Source of the DNA: Pelagihabitans pacificus
GTDB taxonomy: Bacteria; Bacteroidota; Bacteroidia; Flavobacteriales; Flavobacteriaceae
Direction of reading: 5' to 3'
NCBI RefSeq assembly: GCF_009371985.2
Contig: NZ_VIKU02000001.1
Span: 682,001-746,000 of the forward strand
Length of the DNA: 64,000 bases
Within the stretch, counting starts at the first letter, position 1. Each line of letters starts with the position of its first letter. Of the stretch, positions 45,009 through 54,284 are shown one piece after another. The notes under the pieces were generated by a model. It had not been told where the DNA came from and ran no database searches. It saw nothing but the letters and a program-made list of their open reading frames with translations. Both the position numbers and the translations under genes were made by a program.

Positions 45009-45704
45009 ATGAAGACCTTACTAACAATTCCTATCGTGCTATGGAGCTTTTTCTCCTACGCACAATTCAATGAAAACACTTCTGGCCGTTATGCCGGTCA
45101 GTTCGAAATAACCCTTTATGACGCCCCCGTGGAGGGGTCGCCCTATTTGGATGAAATGTACAAGACGGGCAAGGCTACCATTGCAGGTGCTTCGCAAGCC
45201 TCCATGTTAATGCGGTACAACGCTTATGCCGATGAAATGGAATTTCTTGATTCTACCGGGAAACCAAGAAAACTAATGAAGAATACCAACGTTGTGGTAG
45301 ATTTGGATGGCACTATCTACGAAGTGCATGAGTACGAACATCGGGGAAAAATGAAGGAAGGCTATTTTATTGCCCTTAATGAAGGGCCTATTATCCTTTA
45401 TAAAAAACCGGGCAAACAATTCCGACAGGCAGAACAATTGCAGAACAGTTATGAAGAAGTGACCCCAGCCAAATACTCCGACAATACCACCTACTATTTA
45501 TGGGAAGATGGCAAGGACATGCAACAAATTCGTCTGAATCGAAAAGACTTCATCTACCATCTTGATGACAACACACGATCGTTGAAAAAATTTCTACAAA
45601 GACAAAAACTTAAGTTAAAGACCGAGGAAGAGGCCGTAAAGGTGCTTACTTACTATAACAAGATGCAGCAGTTGAAGGGGACCAACGAAAACGCACAAGC
45701 GTAA
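45009..45704 (+). CDS. Secreted protein of unknown function, first of a tandem pair
   Basis: The 231-residue protein has a signal peptide (about 1-18) and no domain I can name. With the next gene it shares a layout: G-x-PY-(L/I)-(D/N)-E near residue 40, then LMRYNAYADEMEF, a tyrosine-rich middle (GTIYEVHEYEHRGKMKEGYF), and a C-terminal helix (KLKTEEEAVKVLTYYNKM). The upstream TTG in frame is part of the -7 element, so I use ATG 45009. I do not know its role. Confidence 0.7.
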   Translation: MKTLLTIPIVLWSFFSYAQFNENTSGRYAGQFEITLYDAPVEGSPYLDEMYKTGKATIAGASQASMLMRYNAYADEMEFLDSTGKPRKLMKNTNVVVDLDGTIYEVHEYEHRGKMKEGYFIALNEGPIILYKKPGKQFRQAEQLQNSYEEVTPAKYSDNTTYYLWEDGKDMQQIRLNRKDFIYHLDDNTRSLKKFLQRQKLKLKTEEEAVKVLTYYNKMQQLKGTNENAQA

Positions 45705-45717
45705 ATCGAGGTGCACT

Positions 45718-46458
45718 ATGCTTTCTGGAAATATATTCTTTGACGTTTTCGGGAATCGTACAAAATGGTTCGTTTTTCTTTTGATTTATTGGTCCCTGTC
45801 ATCTTTGATGGGTCAAAATGAACCAACAGAGACTTATACGTTCCGCCATGGTTCCAACAGTCTGACTGCCATCGACTATAACGTAGAAGGACTTCCTTAT
45901 ATAAACGAAAATTTTATCAATGGGGTAGTCATCAATCGTAACACCAAACTTACCATTCCCCTTCGTTATAATGCCTATTCCGATACGTTCCAAGCAATTG
46001 ACCTCCAAGGTGACCACAACGATGTTTTAAAAAGACGCTATATCAGTGTTCGGTTGGGAGATACCCTTTACCAATATTTCGTGTTTGAAGACCATCTAAA
46101 GTTTAAGAAAGGATATTTCAAGGTAATAAGCGATGGAGAAACGAAACTCCTTTCGAGAACGGTCAAAACCATACAGGATTATATAGTACCTGAACACGGG
46201 TACGAACGTGGGGAAAGACCCAAGTTTCTGACCCACACTCATTACTATATCAAGAAATTGGGCAAGCCAGCCAAAAAATTGGCACATTTGAGCCGAAAAG
46301 AGGTCTTTGCAGTTTTATGGGATAAGTTTGCCGAGCTCCGGTCCTACGCCCGCAAAAACAAGTTACGCCTACGATCGGTAGAAGAGGTCGTTCAAACACT
46401 GGCATATTACGACTCCATTAAACTGCCGGAAGAAATTCCCAAAGAGGATGTGGAATAA
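45718..46458 (+). CDS. Secreted protein of unknown function, second of a tandem pair
   Basis: The 246-residue paralogue of the preceding protein, 13 bp downstream. The shared blocks are PYINENF, IPLRYNAYSDTFQA, LKFKKGYFKVI and the C-terminal LRLRSVEEVVQTLAYYDSI. The signal or anchor sequence is about residues 15-33. The pair looks like a tandem duplication in a flavobacterial family; function is unknown. Confidence 0.7.
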   Translation: MLSGNIFFDVFGNRTKWFVFLLIYWSLSSLMGQNEPTETYTFRHGSNSLTAIDYNVEGLPYINENFINGVVINRNTKLTIPLRYNAYSDTFQAIDLQGDHNDVLKRRYISVRLGDTLYQYFVFEDHLKFKKGYFKVISDGETKLLSRTVKTIQDYIVPEHGYERGERPKFLTHTHYYIKKLGKPAKKLAHLSRKEVFAVLWDKFAELRSYARKNKLRLRSVEEVVQTLAYYDSIKLPEEIPKEDVE

Positions 46459-46487
46459 TCGTCCCTTGCCAGGGTCCCTAATTTGTC

Positions 46488-47162
46488 TTACTCCTTTTTC
46501 GCTTGAATTATAAAGTCTTTTAAATAGTAAGGTTCAAAGTAGGCGACATCCTCAAAATCGTTGGAAACAAATTTACGATACGAGAGTTGTGCCATTTCGC
46601 GTGCCGAAGGTACTATGGAAGAATCATAAGACAGGTGCTTGTCGTCAATTATTGCTTTACATTTTTCAGCACCACTTCCCAATAGCAGTACCCTTCCTTT
46701 TTGCAGATATTCCTTAAAAGAGTTCCCATCGATGATTTCGGCCCTTGTTTCCCTGACATACTGATGTTCCTTATCAAAAACCGCGGAATACACCTCCATG
46801 CGCCGGGCATCCAATACCGGTATGATAAAATCAACTGTTTCATCATTCACTTGATAAGCGATACTTTCAAGAGTAGGTATCGATAGCAAAGGAATATCCA
46901 AGGAAAAACACAGGCCTTTGGCCGCCGACACACCGATTCGCAGACCGGTATAGGACCCTGGCCCCTTGCTCACCGCAACCGCATCCAAATCGGAAACCTC
47001 CAAGGAAGCCTCCGCCAGCACATCGGCTATAAAAACATGTAACTCTTCGGAATGGGAATAGTTGGACGTGTTCTGTTCCTTTATTGCCACTAATCTACCG
47101 TCAACCGCCACACTTACCGAGCAGTTGGTGGTCGCAGTCTCTAGGTTCAGGATGTTTGCCAT
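46488..47162 (-). CDS. tsaB: tRNA t6A synthesis protein TsaB
   Basis: TsaB pairs with TsaD and TsaE to make the t6A37 modification of ANN-decoding tRNAs. The 224-residue protein begins MANILNLETATTNCSVSV and has the ASKHA-fold segment KGPGSYTGLRIGVSAAKGL. ATG 47162 is preferred to the start 12 bases upstream, on family fit. It is the last gene on the strand of the export cluster. Confidence 0.95.
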   Translation of the reverse strand: MANILNLETATTNCSVSVAVDGRLVAIKEQNTSNYSHSEELHVFIADVLAEASLEVSDLDAVAVSKGPGSYTGLRIGVSAAKGLCFSLDIPLLSIPTLESIAYQVNDETVDFIIPVLDARRMEVYSAVFDKEHQYVRETRAEIIDGNSFKEYLQKGRVLLLGSGAEKCKAIIDDKHLSYDSSIVPSAREMAQLSYRKFVSNDFEDVAYFEPYYLKDFIIQAKKE

Positions 47163-47239
47163 AACAGGCAGCAAATATAACCAAAAAGCCCCGCCGAGTT
47201 GCTTATAAACCGACAGGGACTCTTAATTTTTTTAAATTT

Positions 47240-48601
47240 TTACTCTAGCACCAATGGAAGTCCGAAATAGAATTCCAGCACCTTTATCCTGAAAATATAA
47301 TCGTACTTTGTACGGACTACCTCTGCTGCCGCATTGTCGACCCTTGCTTGCGCTTGACTAAAAGTAAAGGCATCCATTAGACCTACGTCAAAGCGTTCTT
47401 TGGAATAGTCATAAGCAAGTTTTCTTGCTTCATACGTTTTTAGTGCCGCCTCATAGGCCTTGGCACTATTTTCCACATCAACGTACGCCTGATTGATATT
47501 GGTTTCCAAATCTAATTTGTCCTGTTCCAATTGCAATTTTGCCCTTTCGACGTTGATTTTGGAACGCTTGATATCATTTCGTACGCTAAAACCATTGAAT
47601 ACGGGTACATTCAGTTGAAAACCGTATTGAATACCATCATTGATCCATAGCTGATCGACAAAATCGTTTCTGAACGACACGATTTCTCCCGTTGCGGGAT
47701 TCTCAAATGTCTGAAATTGATTGGTGTAGAAAGTATTGTAATTAAAGAATGCACCCAGCGTTGGATATCTGGCCCCCTTGGAAATGACCAAATCCTTCTC
47801 CGCCAATTCGATGTTGGTCTTAGAGAGTTTTATATCGTTTCGAAAATCCAAGGCCTTGGCAAAGATAGTTTTGGCCGAATTATTGACGACATCGGAGGGA
47901 GGCACCTCAAAATCTTCGTCGACAATATCGAAGTTTTCGTAGTCGGTAATCTGAAGCAGCTGTGCCAGACTGATCCTTGAAATCAACACCAAATTCTCGT
48001 TATTAATGATTTGCTGCTCCTGATTAGCGGCCGTTGCCTCAATTTCCAAAAGGTCTCCTCTGGGCAGAGCACCCGACTCGACCAATTCCTCGGTACGTTT
48101 CAAGTCCTGTTCGGTAACCGCATATTGTGCCTTTGCAACATTGAGGGCCTCCTTGTTCGACAAAACCGATAAATAGGCGTTCGCTACGTTGAGGCGTATA
48201 TCGTCCTTTAAATCGTCCAAACGGTATTGATTAGCCAATGCGTTCAGTTTTGCCCTATTCAGCCGATGGATATTTCTCAGACCATCGAAGAGTGTCATAT
48301 TGGAGGAAATCCCTCCCGAAGTAGAGAAAATCTGGCCAGGTTCAATAATGTTTGTTTGCGGGTTGGTCACCAGACCAGATCGCTCCGAAGCATTTGCATT
48401 TGCATTTAAGTCGGGTAACAAATTCCCAAAAGCGTCGGATTCATCTATTTTGGCGTTTTCAAGATCCAGCTCGAACTGGGCAATGCTCAGGTTGTTTTCT
48501 ACTGCGTATTCCACACATTCCTCAAGGGACCATTTCTTTTGTTGTGCCGATAGCATGCCTATTGCCAGCACTACGAGTACTGCAGTTAGTTTAAATTTCA
48601 T
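47240..48601 (-). CDS. TolC family outer-membrane efflux protein
   Basis: The 453-residue protein has a signal peptide and two OEP repeats of long coiled helices with the ends WSLEECVEYAVENN and RFDVGLMDAFTFSQAQ. It forms the outer-membrane duct of a tripartite exporter. It lies 55 bp after an adaptor gene and is the only TolC for a cluster with four permeases. Confidence 0.95.
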   Translation of the reverse strand: MKFKLTAVLVVLAIGMLSAQQKKWSLEECVEYAVENNLSIAQFELDLENAKIDESDAFGNLLPDLNANANASERSGLVTNPQTNIIEPGQIFSTSGGISSNMTLFDGLRNIHRLNRAKLNALANQYRLDDLKDDIRLNVANAYLSVLSNKEALNVAKAQYAVTEQDLKRTEELVESGALPRGDLLEIEATAANQEQQIINNENLVLISRISLAQLLQITDYENFDIVDEDFEVPPSDVVNNSAKTIFAKALDFRNDIKLSKTNIELAEKDLVISKGARYPTLGAFFNYNTFYTNQFQTFENPATGEIVSFRNDFVDQLWINDGIQYGFQLNVPVFNGFSVRNDIKRSKINVERAKLQLEQDKLDLETNINQAYVDVENSAKAYEAALKTYEARKLAYDYSKERFDVGLMDAFTFSQAQARVDNAAAEVVRTKYDYIFRIKVLEFYFGLPLVLE

Positions 48602-48656
48602 GTGATGGTATTTTCGTGATTATTGATTGATGGTATATTAGTTATCTGATGGGATT

Positions 48657-49772
48657 TTAGGAGTCTTCGTTATCGTCTTTCTTCTCCAATTCGTTCCAGA
48701 CCTTGACTTTGGCATTTTCATCCAAGCCGGAAACCACTTCGACATCGATCCCATCACTCACTCCGAGCTCCAACTCCCTTTTTTCGAACTCATTCTCCCC
48801 GACCTCGACCTCGACAAAAGGTTTTTCCGTTTCCTTATCGAACTGCAGCAGTGCTTCCTTAATCGCCAATACGTCTTTTTTCTCTTCCAAAACAATGGCC
48901 GCGTTTGCACTATATCCTGCTCGGACATAAGCAGTATCGGTCACTACCAAGTCACCCTCGATCTTAAATTGAACGGCGCCTTCCTCCTCGGTCCCCTTGG
49001 GTGCGATAAATTTTAACTTGGCGGAATAAGTGGATTTTTCCAGTGCACCCAAGCTTATCTCCAAAGGCATCCCTAGCTTCAATTTTCCGACTTCGGCCTC
49101 ATCGACCTCTCCCTCAAAAATCATCTTGGTCATATCGGCAATGGTCGCTACCGTGGTGCCATCGTTGAAATTGTTGCTTTGTATCACCTGATCTCCTTCC
49201 TTCACAGGAATCTCCAAAATGGTCCCCGCAACGGTCGAACGTACATTGGTATTCGCGCTCGAAGAGCCCCCTGCCGAACCCAATCGAATAATACGATAAT
49301 CGTTTTGGGCATTTTCGAGTTCCAGCTTTGCCTGATCATAGGTCAACTTTATGTTGGCAAAATCCTGACTGGCAATGACCCCTTTATCAAACAGTTCCTT
49401 GTTTCGGTCAAATTCCAATTTGGCATTGGCCAAACTTACTTCGGCGTTCCGTACCCTACCACGAGCACTGGCCAACGACTGTTCGTTAGGGACCACTTTG
49501 ATGGTCGCAATGAGGTCTCCCTCCTTTACTTGCTCCCCCTCTTCCAGGTAAATCTTACTGATAATGCCTGAAATTTGTGGTTTGATATTGATTTCATCCT
49601 CAGGAATCACCTTGCCTGTTACTATCACCTGATTCACGATATCCTTTTTTTCAAGTTCCTCGGTCTCGTATAGTTTTGTGGGAGTCGTATTCTTTTTAAT
49701 GAAGAAAGCAACCGCCCATAGGACACCAATGGTCAAAAGACCGATCAATGTGTATTTAGCGTATTTGTTCAT
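48657..49772 (-). CDS. Periplasmic adaptor (HlyD/MacA type), copy 1
   Basis: The 371-residue protein has an N-terminal membrane helix (about 7-25), a lipoyl-like half near residue 60, an alpha hairpin (about 100-165) and a beta-barrel plus membrane-proximal domain. It links an ABC permease to TolC. It is clearly paralogous to the protein at 53095 (both carry VTGKVIPEDEINIKPQISG-like and FNDGTTVATIADMTKMIFEG-like stretches). Confidence 0.93.
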   Translation of the reverse strand: MNKYAKYTLIGLLTIGVLWAVAFFIKKNTTPTKLYETEELEKKDIVNQVIVTGKVIPEDEINIKPQISGIISKIYLEEGEQVKEGDLIATIKVVPNEQSLASARGRVRNAEVSLANAKLEFDRNKELFDKGVIASQDFANIKLTYDQAKLELENAQNDYRIIRLGSAGGSSSANTNVRSTVAGTILEIPVKEGDQVIQSNNFNDGTTVATIADMTKMIFEGEVDEAEVGKLKLGMPLEISLGALEKSTYSAKLKFIAPKGTEEEGAVQFKIEGDLVVTDTAYVRAGYSANAAIVLEEKKDVLAIKEALLQFDKETEKPFVEVEVGENEFEKRELELGVSDGIDVEVVSGLDENAKVKVWNELEKKDDNEDS

Positions 49773-49817
49773 TCGAATTGATTTGATTGTTATTTGAATT
49801 CAGTTAGCTATCTCTTT

Positions 49818-51071
49818 TTATTCTTCCCTCAACGCGTCGATGGGTTTGATCTTGACGGCCCGATTGGCGGGAATGAGCCCGATGAGGGTACTCAACGCCA
49901 CCATTAGCAAAAATGATACGGTAAATTGTGGGATATTGATCATCGGGTTATCGATAGGCACATCCCCTCCCGACAAGGCTATTTCAATCAGTGCCAACGC
50001 TCCTACCGAAATGGTAAAACCGATCAATCCCGCAAAGGTTGTAAGCACGATGGCCTCTAAGACAATTTGCCTTCTCACCACCTTGGGAGTAGCCCCAAGT
50101 GCCCTTCTGACACCTATTTCCTTGGTTCGTTCCTTCACCGTTATCAATAAAATATTGCTAATCGCGATAACTCCTGCCAACAACGTGAAAATACCTACGA
50201 AAAAGGAGAATCCCTTCAAGACGGTCGTGAAAGCCGAGATACTGTTAAAAACTTCCGACATATCGAAACTTCCTATGGCGCGTTCATCTTTGGGACTAAT
50301 ATCATATTTGGCCTTCAGTATCTTTTTAATCTTACTTTCAACCACGGCTACTTTGGTGTCGGGATCTACCGCAATCGCCATCCAACCCATTCGATCTCCG
50401 GAATTAAAGGCCTTTTGAAAGGTTGAAAAGGGAATAAACACAGCGTTCTCGCCATCGATGTTAATATTGTTATTGGGTTTATAAATCCCTACAATCCTAA
50501 AAAAGACGCCGTTTATACGAATATCTTCCCCGACCGCCTTTTCTCCCTTGTCAAACAACAGTTTATAGGTTTCCTCCCCAATGACGCACACTTTTTTCGA
50601 ATCGTCGATATCGCTCTGGTTCAGAAAGCGACCCTCGACCAGTTTCTTTTTGGTGATGTTATCGATTTCAGGATAATCTCCATACACCGCCGAACCACTT
50701 TTTCGTCCCCTTCGATAAACCGTGACGACGTCTCGATGGCTGCCCAGCTCAATCCTGGGTGCCAGGACCTCTATTTCAGGAATTTGTTTTTTAATGATTT
50801 CCGCATCCTCGATTTTAAAGCGAATTCGTCTTCCCCTTTCAAATCCTTTGTAGGGTTCGGAAGTTCTTTGGCTCCATACGAATAGGCTGTTAGACGCCGT
50901 TCCTTCGAATATTTTATTAAAACCATTGCTCAATCCGTTGGAACCACCAAGCAGTAGAATCAAAATCAACATGGCCAGGATAACCCCTATCATCGTCAAA
51001 AAGGTGCGCAACATGTTCTTGCCCAAGGTGTTAAAAATTTCTCCCCATAAATCCCTATCGAATATCCACAT
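49818..51071 (-). CDS. MacB-like ABC permease 1
   Basis: The 417-residue protein has the MacB layout: one N-terminal helix (about 20-45), a large periplasmic domain (MacB_PCD), and three C-terminal helices with the FtsX domain (KERTKEIGVRRALGATP motif near 310). There is no fused ATPase domain, so it relies on the separate ATPase at 52295. It starts one base after permease 2's stop. Confidence 0.93.
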   Translation of the reverse strand: MWIFDRDLWGEIFNTLGKNMLRTFLTMIGVILAMLILILLLGGSNGLSNGFNKIFEGTASNSLFVWSQRTSEPYKGFERGRRIRFKIEDAEIIKKQIPEIEVLAPRIELGSHRDVVTVYRRGRKSGSAVYGDYPEIDNITKKKLVEGRFLNQSDIDDSKKVCVIGEETYKLLFDKGEKAVGEDIRINGVFFRIVGIYKPNNNINIDGENAVFIPFSTFQKAFNSGDRMGWMAIAVDPDTKVAVVESKIKKILKAKYDISPKDERAIGSFDMSEVFNSISAFTTVLKGFSFFVGIFTLLAGVIAISNILLITVKERTKEIGVRRALGATPKVVRRQIVLEAIVLTTFAGLIGFTISVGALALIEIALSGGDVPIDNPMINIPQFTVSFLLMVALSTLIGLIPANRAVKIKPIDALREE

Positions 51072-51072
51072 A

Positions 51073-52302
51073 TTACTTATCGCTTAGTGCTACTATTGGT
51101 TTAACCCTAGCGGCTTTCATTGCAGGAATAAAGCCGGCTATTAGTCCTGCTACCACCAAAATAATCGTAGCGGTGACTACCGTCGAAAAACTTACCGAGG
51201 GATTTGAAAATGCCGGAAAGTCGAGATTTGGGCCAACAAGTGCCAAGAGGCCGGTGGCAAACAAGAGGCCTATGAATCCGGAAAGAGCCGTTATGAACAC
51301 CGATTCCAACAAAACCAATTTAATGATTTGTGAAGGCTTTGCCCCTAAGGCTTTTCGAACGCCAATTTCCTTGGTTCGCTCCTTGATAATAAAGACCATG
51401 ATGTTTCCAATTCCGACGATACCAGCGATCAAAATTAAAATTCCCACGACCACGCTCATGAAACTTAACCCACCGGTAAATGTGCTGATGTCGGAAAAGG
51501 CCTCGGCATAATTGAAAATTCGAATCCCGGATTGATCTTCCGGAGCCACTTGGTGCTTTCTTTTCAGAATAGTTTCCAGACGCCGCGAGAACTCCAATGC
51601 CTTCGGCAAATCGTAGGAAGGATTATACGTGAGCGCTATTTGATCGATCTCATCGGTATTCCCATAAATTTTCTGATAGGTAGTTAGGGGGGCATAGATA
51701 TTTCGCTCGGCGTTATCGTCGCCTTCATCGATAAAAATACCAATTACCCGAAAGGGTAGACTATTAAATTCCACAAATTTGCCTATGGGGTCCTCGTCGT
51801 CAAAAAGATCTTCCGCCACTTTTCTACCGATGACCGCAACTTTGGCCCCTAATGCTAAATCATTTGCGTTGATGTATCTACCATTGGTAACAATGGTTTT
51901 CTCAATTACCTGAAAATCGGGATGAACCGCTTGTACATTATAGGTGCCTGTTTCACTTTTATAGCGTGCCGAAGTATTCCTGAACATACGCGCACTGATC
52001 TGTTCATGGTCTTTTGGAAAACTTTTTTTGATATACCGAACGTCGTCGTTTCGCAATTGAATACGGCGATCTTTCTCAAAGCCCGCATATGCCTTCGAAG
52101 TGGTTCCGGATCGAATGAAGATTGTATTGGTCGCGTCATCGTTGAACTGTTTGGTAAAGCCGTTCTGCATTCCGTTAACAGACCCCAATAACATCACTAG
52201 AATAAAGATTCCCCAGCCCACGGAAAAGCCTGTCAGGAACGTTCTTAACTTATTGTTCCGGATACTGTGAAAAATTTCTTGCCAAATGTCCCTATCAAAC
52301 AT
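51073..52302 (-). CDS. MacB-like ABC permease 2
   Basis: The 409-residue MacB/FtsX-type permease has the same layout and motif (KERTKEIGVRKALGAKP near 310). Its start overlaps the stop of the ATPase gene by eight bases, which indicates coupled translation and a shared complex. Confidence 0.93.
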   Translation of the reverse strand: MFDRDIWQEIFHSIRNNKLRTFLTGFSVGWGIFILVMLLGSVNGMQNGFTKQFNDDATNTIFIRSGTTSKAYAGFEKDRRIQLRNDDVRYIKKSFPKDHEQISARMFRNTSARYKSETGTYNVQAVHPDFQVIEKTIVTNGRYINANDLALGAKVAVIGRKVAEDLFDDEDPIGKFVEFNSLPFRVIGIFIDEGDDNAERNIYAPLTTYQKIYGNTDEIDQIALTYNPSYDLPKALEFSRRLETILKRKHQVAPEDQSGIRIFNYAEAFSDISTFTGGLSFMSVVVGILILIAGIVGIGNIMVFIIKERTKEIGVRKALGAKPSQIIKLVLLESVFITALSGFIGLLFATGLLALVGPNLDFPAFSNPSVSFSTVVTATIILVVAGLIAGFIPAMKAARVKPIVALSDK

Positions 52303-52996
52303 AGTTTTTGGCCCTTACCTGTTTTACTTTTTTATCCTCTACGATTACCCCATCCTTTAAATGCACGATTCGTTTGCACATATGGGCAATATCCTCTTCA
52401 TGGGTTACTACCAAGATGGTATTTCCTTCATCGTTGATTTTCTGTATTAAATCCATGACCTCGTAAGATGTGGTACTATCCAAGGCTCCGGTAGGTTCAT
52501 CGGCCAACAGTACCTTGGGTTCTGCCGCCATGGCCCTTGCAATGGCTACCCGTTGTTTTTGCCCTCCCGAAAGTTCGCTTGGTAAATGGGTGGCCCATTC
52601 CTTCAAGCCCACCTGTTCCAAATATTTCATGGCTTTCTCCTGGCGTTCCTTTCTGCCTACCTTTTGGTAATAGAGCGGTAACGCCACATTCTCCATGGCA
52701 TTTTTGTAATTGATAAGGTTAAAAGATTGAAAAACAAAGCCTAGAAACTTATTCCTATAGTTGGCCGCCTTGGTTTCATTCAAATCTTTAATAGGCACCC
52801 CATCCAAGGTATAACTACCCTCGTCGAGGGTGTCCAACATTCCAATGATGTTCAAAAGGGTAGATTTTCCCGAACCCGAAGACCCCATAATTGCTACTAA
52901 TTCCCCCTCTTTTACTGAAAAATCGATGCCTTTGAGAACGTGCAGGGCATTGCTACCCATTTTATAGGATTTGTGAAGGTTTTTTATTTCAATCAT
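52295..52996 (-). CDS. ABC transporter ATPase (MacB/LolD type)
   Basis: The 233-residue ATPase has Walker A GSSGSGKST at 38-46, signature LSGGQKQR near 140, and Walker B VLLADEPTGALD near 160. It is the only ATPase in the cluster and presumably serves all four permeases. I start at ATG 52996; a GTG 27 bases earlier is in frame. Confidence 0.94.
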   Translation of the reverse strand: MIEIKNLHKSYKMGSNALHVLKGIDFSVKEGELVAIMGSSGSGKSTLLNIIGMLDTLDEGSYTLDGVPIKDLNETKAANYRNKFLGFVFQSFNLINYKNAMENVALPLYYQKVGRKERQEKAMKYLEQVGLKEWATHLPSELSGGQKQRVAIARAMAAEPKVLLADEPTGALDSTTSYEVMDLIQKINDEGNTILVVTHEEDIAHMCKRIVHLKDGVIVEDKKVKQVRAKNYV

Positions 52997-53094
52997 ATTG
53001 GTTTGATTAGTGGTTTGTGCCACCTAATTAGCTATCACTGCCAATAAGACACACAAGATGTTAATTTGTTACAAAACTTGCACCAAATATTTTG

Positions 53095-54213
53095 TTAATT
53101 GTTCTCTGCGAATTCCGCTGGCTTTATTTGGTTCCAGACCTTTATCTTATCATCTGCCGCTATACCCGATTTAATCTCGACATAAATCCCATCGCTGATT
53201 CCCAACTCCACGTCCTTTCGCTCGAACTGCTGGTCGCCGGTCTCAATTTCCACAAAGGGCTTTTTAGAAGTAGAATCGAATTGTACCAGTGCCTCTTTCA
53301 GGGCAAGAACACTATCGGCCTTGGCAAGAATTATCGATGCGTTGGCGCTTAGGCCGGCACGAATAAAGGTAGTATCGCTCTTTGTCAATGTTCCCTTTAT
53401 CTCGAACTGAATAGCTCCGTTCTCTTCATTTCCCTTAGGAGCGATATAATCCAGAACTGCATCAAACTTTTGATCTTCAATGGCCCCTACGGTAATCTCT
53501 AAAGGTAGGTTTTCCTTAATCTTGCCTACTTCGGATTCATCGACCTTTCCCTCAAAAATCATCTTCTCCACATCCGCGATGGCCGCAATGGTGGTGCCTT
53601 CGTTAAAATTGTTACTTTCGATGACCTGATTGCCCACCTCTACGGGCACTTCCAACACCATACCACTAACAGTAGCACGTATCTGGGTGTTTGCCGCATT
53701 TCCGTAGCCTTTTGCCGTTCCCGTTTTTACGATATCATAGCGCTTATTGGCGGCACCGAATGCCTGTTTCGCTTGATCAAAGCTCACCTCGGCCCTTTCC
53801 AGGTCAACTTTCGAAATCACGCCCTTATCGAATAGGCTTTTTTGTCGGTCCAGATTTCGCTTTTGATCGTCTAACGCGATTTTGGCCTCGTCAATGGCAT
53901 TGCGGGCATCGTTCAAGGCGTTCAGGTTGGGAACCACTTTTATACGACATATCAAATCGCCCGATTTCACATAGTCGCCGCCCTCGACAAATATTTCTTC
54001 GATGACCCCGGAGATATTGGGTTTTATCAATACTTCTTCCAAGGGAAGAATACTTCCGGTAGCCACAGTTTTTTTGACAATGTTCTGTTTGGAAGGTTTC
54101 TCGGTTTCATAGACCACCGGATCCTCCGCATTTTTTTGGTATAAATAGTACATCGATCCGCCGAAGGCCACGACAATCGTGAGTAATATAATAATAGTGA
54201 TCGTTTTTTTCAT
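53095..54213 (-). CDS. Periplasmic adaptor (HlyD/MacA type), copy 2
   Basis: The 372-residue paralogue of the adaptor at 48657 has an N-terminal helix (about 5-24), the lipoyl half (LIKPNISGVIEEIFVEGGDY), an alpha hairpin and matching C-terminal barrel. It lies between permease 3 and the ATPase. Confidence 0.93.
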   Translation of the reverse strand: MKKTITIIILLTIVVAFGGSMYYLYQKNAEDPVVYETEKPSKQNIVKKTVATGSILPLEEVLIKPNISGVIEEIFVEGGDYVKSGDLICRIKVVPNLNALNDARNAIDEAKIALDDQKRNLDRQKSLFDKGVISKVDLERAEVSFDQAKQAFGAANKRYDIVKTGTAKGYGNAANTQIRATVSGMVLEVPVEVGNQVIESNNFNEGTTIAAIADVEKMIFEGKVDESEVGKIKENLPLEITVGAIEDQKFDAVLDYIAPKGNEENGAIQFEIKGTLTKSDTTFIRAGLSANASIILAKADSVLALKEALVQFDSTSKKPFVEIETGDQQFERKDVELGISDGIYVEIKSGIAADDKIKVWNQIKPAEFAENN

Positions 54214-54284
54214 TTTGTATTTAGTTTGATTTGATGGATACTATTTACTTGTTATGTACTCTATTTTTTAGCTACATCGGAACC

